Positions 1 through 6,964 of a stretch of 19,705 bases of DNA are shown piece after piece; positions within the stretch are counted from its first letter, which is position 1, and each line of letters begins with the position of its first letter. This DNA comes from CBCXVS01 sp965178525 (GTDB lineage: Bacteria; Tectomicrobia; Entotheonellia; Entotheonellales; Entotheonellaceae), in assembly GCA_965178525.1 (NCBI GenBank), contig CBCXVS010000128.1:1-19705 (forward strand), in the 5' to 3' direction. The notes beneath the pieces are model-generated. The model had not been told where the DNA came from. It ran no database searches and saw only the letters and a program-made list of their open reading frames with translations. The translations under genes and the position numbers were made by a program.

Positions 1-2
1 GA

Positions 3-182
3 ACAAAGGTCAATTCGTTTCAGGCTTTTGAGTTTTTATTCCAACAAGTTGTCGCCGAATCACGGGAGGAACTTCGGGCTAATGGCGACAATCAGGCGAT
101 TGACGGCTTCGGTTGGGCTTTCCGCTCCGGCATCTACCCTGAAGATGCCCACACCACACCATGCGACCAGGCACGCGAGTAA
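3..182 (+). CDS. 3' end of an unidentified protein (partial)
   Basis: An open frame enters from the left edge and runs 59 codons to a TAA at 180-182. The peptide has balanced, protein-like composition, including ANGDNQAIDGFGWAFRSG and the end PCDQARE, and no frequent rare codons. I do not recognise the family. It competes with a minus-strand ORF over 60-224 that has an SD and a hydrophobic stretch but is only about 52 codons long; I prefer the plus-strand reading because it is open to the edge and looks coding throughout. The bulk of the gene lies outside the window. Confidence 0.45.
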   Translation, partial: TKVNSFQAFEFLFQQVVAESREELRANGDNQAIDGFGWAFRSGIYPEDAHTTPCDQARE

Positions 183-1030
183 ACCGCACAACAGAGGCAA
201 TCGTGTGCCCATCACCATCGCCATATCTCCTTGTGTGTCTCTGCGTTGGCTTTGGGCCGGCAGTGCGTCATCCGTATGTGGCGTGTTCTGTACACCGGAC
301 CCCCGCTCAGCGTGTACGCACGTCGCGCTCGCTTTCTGACATGCATCTTCACGCCTTTGGCACCCTGCCATGGCTCGCAGACTCGCTATGGTAGAGAGAA
401 GCCTGCGGTTTCCTGCACGCCGCTCATGACCGCTGATATAAAGATAGAGCAATGGTCATGCCAGAAACCGCCACACGATTTATCCTGTGCGGGAGCCATG
501 CCGGTGGATGTCATCGCTGGCTGCTGCCAAGTTGCTGACACTTCCTGTTGAATATTTGTCGCTGACTGCGGCGGATTGTCAAGACGACTGGAGCGTGAGA
601 ACACTGGCGTTATCGAAAGAACGAAGTGTTGAGCTAGACGCACGACGGGCGCCGTCACGTTCCACGTCTGACATGAAGCCTAGATCGAAACCGTGGCGAG
701 AAGACTGTAGAAGTCTCTGTCTCACGTTTATTCATTTATTTCATTACATTCTCAGTATAGAATCCGTATCATATGGGCACAGAGATAACCTATTATTTAT
801 TTTCGTCCATGCCGGTATTGCATTGCTATTGTAAATACCATATAATGCCGCTCTTTGACTGTTGAGAAATAGATCGGCGTTGGTCGCCTATGATCGCCTC
901 AATACGGCTGAGATGGCCCGTGTTTGCCGATGTGTCACGGTTGCCAACTAGGACCGGCTGGACCGGACTGGTCGGCTGGTCTATGACGACTTCCCGGCAG
1001 CAGAAGGCGTGGTGTGAGCAGGTCTCTTCT
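183..1030. other. Gene-poor intergenic stretch
   Basis: About 850 bases without a coding region I can support. Short ORFs on both strands have shadow-like composition and no convincing ribosome site. The right part, roughly 720-880, is clearly AT-richer than its surroundings and could hold the promoter for the prenyltransferase at 1031, but I could not place a clean -35/-10 pair. The prenyltransferase frame is open further upstream (possible ATGs at 890 and 981), so the true right boundary could be earlier. Confidence 0.5.
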
Positions 1031-2017
1031 ATGAATACGTCATTGCGTCCATGGGACGAAGACAATGTGGGAGCACTATCCCGCCCATCCCTGAAGGGGC
1101 ATATTGAGATTGCCCGCTTCGATCATTGGTTCAAAAATGTATTTGTGCTTCCGGGTATTGTGACAGCTCTCAGTATCGGATCGTCATCGCTCACGGTCGG
1201 CCTGCTGTGGGACATGATCGTCGGCTTGGTAGCCGTTGGATTGGTGGCATCGAGTAATTATGTCATCAATGAAGTGATGGACGCACCGTTCGATCGTCAG
1301 CATCCGACCAAGCGGCATCGTCCCGTCCCATCAGGACGGGTCTCTCTCCCCCTGGCCTATGTGCAGTGGCTGGCGTTCATGCTGGCTGGCATCGGGCTTG
1401 GGTGGACATTGTCATGGCTTTTCGTCCTGACGTTGATCATGTTTTGGCTCATGGGCTGCGTCTATAATATCGTCCCCTTGCGGAGCAAGGACGCGCCTTA
1501 TATTGACGTGCTCTCCGAGTCTGTAAACAATCCCTTGCGGATGCTCGCGGGGTGGTGCATCGTCGGTCCTATGGTCGTGCCCCCGGTTTCGCTTTTGCTG
1601 AGCTACTGGATGATCGGATGTTATTTCATGGCGATGAAGCGCTTTGCAGAGTATCGCCATATTCGCGATCCGGCGCGGGCCGCCGCCTACCGCAAGTCGT
1701 TTGCCTTTTACACGGAGGAACGGTTGCTGGTCTCCGTCATGTTTTACGGCTCCGCCGCCATGTTGTTTTTCGGCGCGTTCATTGGCCGGTACCGGCTCGA
1801 AATGATCCTGTCGTTTCCGTTTGTGGCGTTTGTCATGGCGGTGTATCTTGCCTTGGCGTTCCAGGAAGACAGCGTTGTGCAGCGGCCTGAAGGTTTGTAC
1901 CGTAAACCGCTGGTGATCTTCCCCGTTGCGGTGTGTACACTTCTGATGGGACTTTTACTGTTTGTCGATATGCCAATCCTACACGTGGTTTTTCGGCCGA
2001 CGTTTTCTGCAGAGTAG
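1031..2017 (+). CDS. UbiA-family prenyltransferase (DPPR-synthase-like)
   Basis: Integral membrane enzyme of 328 residues. The family transfers a polyprenyl group or polyprenyl phosphate to an acceptor; the closest type I recognise is decaprenyl-phosphate phosphoribosyltransferase. The first Asp-rich motif is seen as NEVMDAPFD at residues 80-88, followed by HPTKRHRP. The second motif region is RSKDAPYID at 151-159, and MKRFAEYRHI follows at 202-211. Several hydrophobic helices fill the rest, and the length fits the family. I chose the ATG at 1031 because only about 30 residues then precede the conserved RFDHWFKNVFVLPG start; its ribosome site is weak (GCAGG, 8 bases upstream). ATGs at 981 and 890 are alternatives. 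It is followed 51 bases later by a HAD-UbiA fusion, suggesting one polyprenyl-lipid operon. The substrate is not determinable. Confidence 0.88.
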   Translation: MNTSLRPWDEDNVGALSRPSLKGHIEIARFDHWFKNVFVLPGIVTALSIGSSSLTVGLLWDMIVGLVAVGLVASSNYVINEVMDAPFDRQHPTKRHRPVPSGRVSLPLAYVQWLAFMLAGIGLGWTLSWLFVLTLIMFWLMGCVYNIVPLRSKDAPYIDVLSESVNNPLRMLAGWCIVGPMVVPPVSLLLSYWMIGCYFMAMKRFAEYRHIRDPARAAAYRKSFAFYTEERLLVSVMFYGSAAMLFFGAFIGRYRLEMILSFPFVAFVMAVYLALAFQEDSVVQRPEGLYRKPLVIFPVAVCTLLMGLLLFVDMPILHVVFRPTFSAE

Positions 2018-2068
2018 TCCTGCGTACCGCACACCTCACCCGAGTCGTTCCAGGGTTGGATACGTTGC

Positions 2069-3148
2069 ATGACAGAGGAGCCTGCTGTAGATGTCCTGTT
2101 CGTCGATCTCGATGGGACGCTTGTCGCCACCGATGTATTGTGGGAGGCACTGCTGCTGGCCGTCAAACGCGATCCTCGCGTGCTCCTGCAGTTGCCTCGA
2201 TGGGCAGCCCGGGGGCGAGCTGTGGCCAAACGCACGCTGGCCCAGCAGGTCACGCCTGACCCTCGGCTCTTGCCCTATCATGAAGAGGTGCTCGCTTTTC
2301 TACAGGCGGAAAAAGGGCACGGACGTCCGCTCGTTCTGGCGACCGCTAACGATAGATTATGGGCGCAGGCGGTCTCACATCATGTTAATCTCTTTGACGA
2401 TGTCTTGGCCAGTGATGGCGAGCGGAACCTTAAAGGATCGGCAAAGCTCAGAGCCATCCGGACCTATTGTCAGGCGCGTGGCTATGACACCTTTGCCTAT
2501 ATCGGTGATGCGACGGCCGACTTGCCGATTTGGGAGCAGGCCGCACACGTCTATGTCGTTGCCCCATCCAAGCGCCTGCGGACGGCCCTGACGGACCTAC
2601 GGCAACCGGTGCGCATTGTCGCAGGGCAGCGATCGCATTTTGCTCCCGCGATCCATGCGCTCTGGAGCCAGCGGTGGGTCAAAAATATGTTGCTGTTTGT
2701 CCCCTTGATCTCTGCGCCTGAGTTGGCGTCGAGCCATAAGATGTTGTTGGCGCTCCTTGCGTTCGTGGCCTTGAGCCTCTGTGACTCCGCGGCCTATATG
2801 CTGAACGATATGCTGCATGTCGAAGCCGATCGACGCCACCCCAAAAAGCGCTACCGGCCCTTTGCTGCCGGCATGCTTCCGCTTGCCTATGGCATGCCCC
2901 TGAGCGGTGGTCTCTTGGCGTGTGGCCTCGGCTTGGCGCTGCTGACCCTGCCGTGGTCTTGTGTGGGAGCGCTGCTTGTGTACATGCTGCTGACGGCCCT
3001 TGACACATTCCGGCTGAAGCCGCAGGTGATCCTGAACATGCCGATCTTGGCCGGGCTGTATGTCCTCCGCGTTCTGATTGGAGGGATGGCAACCGACATC
3101 CAGCTTTCTCAATGGCTCTTCCCTGTTGTATCTTTCTTCAGGGACTAA
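2069..3148 (+). CDS. HAD phosphatase-UbiA prenyltransferase fusion, C-terminally truncated
   Basis: The N-terminal half is a HAD-superfamily phosphatase: nucleophile motif VDLDGT with D13 and D15, motif II LATAND around residues 90-95, the lysine in NLKGSAK at 122, and YIGDATADLP with D147 and D151. A UbiA membrane domain starts near residue 203 (RWVKNMLLFVPL) and has its first Asp motif at 246-254 (NDMLHVEAD) followed by RRHPKKRYRP. Fusions of this type are usually about 470-490 residues; this one stops at residue 359, right after GLYVLRVLIGG...SQWLF, so the last membrane helices and the KRYxEL-type segment are missing. I found no continuation in other frames up to 3203, so a deletion or rearrangement is more likely than a single frameshift. 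The HAD domain could still fold; prenyl transfer probably is lost. No clear SD precedes the ATG. Confidence 0.82.
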   Translation: MTEEPAVDVLFVDLDGTLVATDVLWEALLLAVKRDPRVLLQLPRWAARGRAVAKRTLAQQVTPDPRLLPYHEEVLAFLQAEKGHGRPLVLATANDRLWAQAVSHHVNLFDDVLASDGERNLKGSAKLRAIRTYCQARGYDTFAYIGDATADLPIWEQAAHVYVVAPSKRLRTALTDLRQPVRIVAGQRSHFAPAIHALWSQRWVKNMLLFVPLISAPELASSHKMLLALLAFVALSLCDSAAYMLNDMLHVEADRRHPKKRYRPFAAGMLPLAYGMPLSGGLLACGLGLALLTLPWSCVGALLVYMLLTALDTFRLKPQVILNMPILAGLYVLRVLIGGMATDIQLSQWLFPVVSFFRD

Positions 3149-3203
3149 TATAGGCGCCTGGGCAGCTTGACCTGGCAAAACTTCTGACAGGATGTGATGC
3201 ATT

Positions 3204-4222
3204 TTGGATGATCACGTAGATGCAAAGAGTCGGCCCATACAGCGAGTGCGGCACAGGCTATTTGCCGTGCTCCGGATCGCTTTCGATCTTGGTCTGTTGG
3301 TCTATCTGGTGGCGTCCGGGACCCTTGATGGGACCGCTCTCATCGGTTTAGCACACGTCTGGCCCGTGTCTCTGCTGGCGCTCAGCCTCTTGGGTGGAGC
3401 TGTCTTTCTGACCGCCTAGCGTTTGTGTATGCTCATGCAGCCACACGATTTGCAGCTCGCGTTGTCTTCTTCCATCAAACTCACCTGGATTGGCTTGTTT
3501 TTCAATATCTGCTTGCCGGGCGCCACCGGCGGCGATGTGGTGAAAATCTACTACGCAACTGAAAACAATCGTGGGCGGCGCCTTGAGATTGTGACGATCC
3601 TCATGCTCGATCGGGTCATGGGCATGTTTGCGCTCCTGCTCTTACCGCTTCTGCTCGTGCCCTTCTGGGGGCATCATTTGGCCGCGATGCAGATTGTCCG
3701 CGCCTTACTCTGGTTCGCCGGAGTCTGTGTGCTTGGACTCTGTCTCGGGATGCTGTATTGCACGGGAAAACATGCGGCCCGAAGCCGTGTGTTAGCCTGG
3801 GTTTACCGCACGTTGCCAGGTGGACGTTATGTGGCGCGCATATTTGATACTTTACAGGCCTACCGTTCATATAAGATATTATTTTTAAAGTATTATCAAT
3901 ATCTCTCAGCGTCCATGCGGGCATGACTGTCGGCACGCTCCTCATCGCCCAGGTGACGAATCCTGCTGGCGCCAGTAGGCTGATGGCGCTCCTGATTCCG
4001 TTGGGTTTTGCAGCCAACGGATTGCCCCTCACACCTGGTGGATTAGGCGTGGGAGAGGCGGCTTTTGATACGCTTTTTCAGCTTGCCGGATTCACGGGCG
4101 GCGCGGTAGCGCTGCTTGGGTGGCGGATGCTCATGCTCCTATTGAGTCTGCCGGGCCTGATTCTCTACCTCTTCGCTAAGAAACATGCCATCGTTTCACA
4201 CCAACCCGCTCCTTCCATGTGA
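3204..4222 (+). pseudogene. Broken flippase-like membrane protein (LPG-synthase-TM/YbhN type)
   Basis: Three adjacent pieces together make one multi-helix protein of about 340 residues, normal for the family. Piece one (3204-3419, probable TTG start) ends ...GGAVFLTA at a TAG. Reading straight through in the same frame gives RLCMLMQPHD...LFFNICLPGATGGDVVKIYY, the typical family core; a TGG to TAG change is the simplest explanation, since a Trp is usual there. Piece two runs to 3926. The C-terminal part (...LIPLGFAANGLPLTPGGLGVGEAAF) is in another frame, so one base has been lost near the T-run and A-run at about 3880-3890. The family moves or modifies lipid-linked substrates in the inner membrane. 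It lies 55 bases after the truncated HAD-UbiA gene, so this locus is decaying. Two independent lesions make a sequencing error less likely, but not impossible. Confidence 0.85.
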
Positions 4223-4281
4223 CTCCGTCGATGCTTTCTGCCTTGTCTGTTGCTGGAGATGTATGGCTGCAATGAGCATAA

Positions 4282-4300
4282 AAAAAGGGCACAATGTGCC
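4282..4300. promoter_or_regulatory. Small palindrome next to an A-run
   Basis: GGCACAATGTGCC at 4288-4300 is a perfect palindrome around its central base, immediately right of a run of seven A. Read on the minus strand it is a short stem followed by CTTTTTTT, which resembles a weak intrinsic terminator; read on the plus strand it sits 83 bases before the SnoaL-like gene and could be an operator. No minus-strand gene ends close by, so neither role is established. Confidence 0.22.
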
Positions 4301-4382
4301 AAACGCCCATGAAACGGTCTCCAATATTATTCCCTGAATTGCGGTGCGCAACACTTGAAGCGCCATGAGGAGGTTGTAGAAG

Positions 4383-4847
4383 ATGGCACGAACGCATATC
4401 AGTCCGGAAGACAGGCAAGCGATATACGATACCCTCGCTCGCTATGTCTGGTGCATGGATACTGGAAATATCGATGGCGTCGTTGCAACGTTTGCAGAAA
4501 ATGGCGTGATCAAAGATATCACAGGCAAGTTGTGGGATGTACAGGCTGGGGGTGTGAAGGCGTTTGCATCTCATTTTCTGACGCAGCCGGACCGACCGGT
4601 GAGCCAGCATTGGATACAGCATATGTTTGTCGAAGAGGCGACTGAATCCGGTTATTGCGTGACGTCCTATTGGGCGATGCTCGCCCTGGATGCGCAAACC
4701 AACGACAAATCCATCCGCTCATTCGGTCGCTACCGTGACACCTGTGTCACGGTGAATGGCGCGTGGTTGATTCAGGAAAAGGTGATCGATCCCTGGAATC
4801 GCACAACGCTCCTTCAGCTCAAGTCCTCTTGTCGTCTGCAGCACTAG
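4383..4847 (+). CDS. SnoaL-like / NTF2-fold protein
   Basis: A 154-residue cytoplasmic protein with no signal peptide. The pattern is that of the SnoaL-like branch of the NTF2 superfamily: an N-terminal helix with QAIYDTLARYVWCMDTGNIDGVVATFAENGVI, then a region with SQHWIQHMFVEEA, and a final strand pair RYRDTCVTVNGAWLIQEKVI. Members include small-molecule hydroxylating, isomerising and dehydrating enzymes as well as pure binding proteins, so a reaction cannot be named. The start is well set by GAGGAGG at 4367-4373, nine bases before the ATG. It is convergent with the CocE/NonD hydrolase and the two stop codons overlap in one CTAG. Functional linkage to that hydrolase is only a guess from proximity. 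Confidence 0.82.
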   Translation: MARTHISPEDRQAIYDTLARYVWCMDTGNIDGVVATFAENGVIKDITGKLWDVQAGGVKAFASHFLTQPDRPVSQHWIQHMFVEEATESGYCVTSYWAMLALDAQTNDKSIRSFGRYRDTCVTVNGAWLIQEKVIDPWNRTTLLQLKSSCRLQH

Positions 4848-6679
4848 GCGTCAGGCCACACCGGTAGCTCAAGAAAAGATGGCGTCGTCTCGGCATGATG
4901 CACGGTGTTGGTGGCGACGCGGATATCGGCATCCGTATCCCGTGCCAGCACCGGGTTGCCACTATTCGTGTTGCGGGCCCGGCGTGGGAAGTTGCTACTG
5001 GTGATATCCACTTGAATGCGGCTGCCAGCGCGGAAGGTGTGATGGATATCGGCCAGGTGAATGGTCAGCGGATAGATTTGATCAGCCTCGAGATGGTGTG
5101 GCTTGGGCGTCGCCTCCCGGTACATGGCCCGCACCACCCCATCCATGAGCAGGGTGGCCCGCCCGCCGGGCTCCAGCTCGATCAACTTGGCGACAAAATC
5201 GGTATCGCGGCAACTGCATTGGATGTGCAGCGCCACCCGTACGGTGCCGGCGATGGTGAAATCTTGCTGCAGCACGTCACCACGGTAAATTAACCCGTAA
5301 TGGGGGAACTCGTAAAGCGGGCGTTGATCGAGCGGTCCCGCGTCGATCAACATATTGCGCCCGCCTAGAGTTGGAATCGGCTGGCGTGGATCATAAACAT
5401 AGTAGCGGGGCTCGCCGCCAGGTCCGGCTACAGTGAGCTTGCCGTCACCCCGCAAGTAAAACCGGCGCGGCGTGATGCCTGGTGGCGGCCAGGACGCTGT
5501 ATAGCGCCAGTCATCGGCAACATAAGTGTCACGGTCCTCGACCCAGGCGCGCGGTGAATAGAACACGGCTGGACGATCCATAATGCCAGTCTGCTCCCCT
5601 TTGAGCCAGTAGTCGAACCATTCAAAATAAGGGTCGCGGGGCCAGAATTTTTCTTGGTAGATGAAGTAGTGATCGTTGGGTCCGATCCACAGGAGCTGGT
5701 TGCCAACGCGGTTCTGAATGTCGTGGAACGCGGCCAACACACTGGTCTGGAAGATATCGAACCAGGTGGTGGCGTGAAAGCCGGGAATCTCAATGGTACT
5801 GCGAAAATTGTGTTGCGCCCGGAAGGTGTCAGCCGCGGGATGCGTGATGATCTCATCGAGATAGGGCTGCCAGGTGGCAAAGTTGGGATAATCGGTGAGC
5901 GGCAAGCGCATCCAATCGGCCGAACCGATGAATGGCGGATTGGCCTGGCGTGCAGCTTCAAGGCGTGTATAACACGCTGCGGCCGCGGCCGCAGCGGTCT
6001 CCATCTCTGCCGCGCTGGCGCCATGCCGCTGCATCGCCGTCATTTTGTGCGACGGTGATAGGCCCGGGATATTGCGCGACACCCAGAGCCACAACCGCTC
6101 CATCTCGATCGACTGCCCCTCGTAGACCACATCGTCGTAGATGCTGGAGCCGCCCACTTGAGCGAAAAAGGCCCGCAAACTGGGGTGCCGCTGCGACGCG
6201 GCGGCAAGGGTTGTGGTCGCACCGGCGGACGAGCCGGACATGCCCACCATCTGATTGGTCCAGTCCTGCTTGGCGATCCACGCCAGCGTGTCGTAGCCGT
6301 CGGCCGCATCATCAGCGTACACACGGTCCTCCCCTTCGGAGCCATATCGGCCGCGCGTATCTTGGTAGACGGCCGCATAGCCATGGTCGACGATCTGGCG
6401 CCAGCCACGTAGAATCGAACCGCGGAAAGGCTCCTCAGGGCTCGGTAGCCAGCCCTTTGTACAGTCGGTATAGGACTGGTGTTCAGGCGCGGTAATCCCG
6501 TAGGGCATGCGCTGCAGGATCACCGGAAAGCCCGGCTCGCCACGTGCCGGTAAGAATACGAAGGTGTTGAGCCGCACGCCGTCGCGCATCGGCACCATGG
6601 CCTGAAAGCATCGGGCGTTATGAATCTCTTGAAGTTGCGCCAGCGTGGTGGTGTCTGAAGGCTGGTATCGTTCGGCCAT
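4844..6679 (-). CDS. CocE/NonD-family serine hydrolase (peptidase S15-like)
   Basis: The protein has 611 residues from the ATG at 6679, which has GGAAAG six bases upstream; a GTG ten codons earlier (6709) is possible. The fold is the alpha/beta-hydrolase of cocaine esterase, glutaryl-7-ACA acylase and X-Pro dipeptidyl-peptidase, with the C-terminal jelly-roll domain from about residue 390. Catalytic residues can be placed by family pattern: oxyanion Tyr60 in RMPYG, Ser151 in VGMSGSSAG (the usual Tyr after Ser is Ala), Asp308 in TTWFD and His337 in GPNDH. The cap region contains a run of seven alanines (residues 229-235) encoded by a 22-base palindrome. No signal peptide is seen. It hydrolyses an ester or amide, but the substrate is unknown. 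It is divergent from the large exported protein at 6965. Confidence 0.92.
   Translation of the reverse strand: MAERYQPSDTTTLAQLQEIHNARCFQAMVPMRDGVRLNTFVFLPARGEPGFPVILQRMPYGITAPEHQSYTDCTKGWLPSPEEPFRGSILRGWRQIVDHGYAAVYQDTRGRYGSEGEDRVYADDAADGYDTLAWIAKQDWTNQMVGMSGSSAGATTTLAAASQRHPSLRAFFAQVGGSSIYDDVVYEGQSIEMERLWLWVSRNIPGLSPSHKMTAMQRHGASAAEMETAAAAAAACYTRLEAARQANPPFIGSADWMRLPLTDYPNFATWQPYLDEIITHPAADTFRAQHNFRSTIEIPGFHATTWFDIFQTSVLAAFHDIQNRVGNQLLWIGPNDHYFIYQEKFWPRDPYFEWFDYWLKGEQTGIMDRPAVFYSPRAWVEDRDTYVADDWRYTASWPPPGITPRRFYLRGDGKLTVAGPGGEPRYYVYDPRQPIPTLGGRNMLIDAGPLDQRPLYEFPHYGLIYRGDVLQQDFTIAGTVRVALHIQCSCRDTDFVAKLIELEPGGRATLLMDGVVRAMYREATPKPHHLEADQIYPLTIHLADIHHTFRAGSRIQVDITSSNFPRRARNTNSGNPVLARDTDADIRVATNTVHHAETTPSFLELPVWPDA
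5975..5996. repeat. 22-base perfect palindrome inside the hydrolase gene
   Basis: A GC-only palindrome apart from one central-symmetric A/T pair, encoding part of the alanine run in the cap of the CocE-like hydrolase. Its arms are perfectly complementary with no loop. It most likely reflects alanine-codon expansion rather than a control site. Confidence 0.6.
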
Positions 6680-6964
6680 GATGGTCTTTCCATGTGAGGC
6701 AGGCTTCACCGCTTGGTAATCTGTGGCGTATCAGGCGTATCATGCCCACCATAGCGTGTCAAGCGTGCCTGCCGACTGCAGCCGTGAAGACGTGCCCAAA
6801 CAAAACTATATTCATATTTTTCCTCTGGAAAAACGATGTCGCTAATTTTGTCCAGGTACTTATGGTGTACAATGGCGTGCGATGCTTGCCGTGAAAAGAC
6901 AGCGCAAACGCGGGAGGGGGGAGAAGATAGGGTAGACATGGAATCGTGTGAGGAGGGATTGCGC

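Noticed and set aside
60..224. Minus-strand small ORF with AAGGAG and a hydrophobic N-terminus
   Set aside because: It overlaps the plus-strand partial gene, is only about 52 codons, and its mature part is very short; kept only as an alternative.
3417..3419. Amber readthrough or pyrrolysine in the flippase-like gene
   Set aside because: The same gene also has a frameshift, TAG is used as a normal stop in other genes here (for example 4845-4847 and 9764-9766), and a Trp codon is the expected family residue.
6840..6870. Possible promoter (TTGTCC ... TACAAT) upstream of the Ig/propeller gene
   Set aside because: The spacing is about 14 bases, too short for a typical housekeeping promoter, so it is not listed as a feature.
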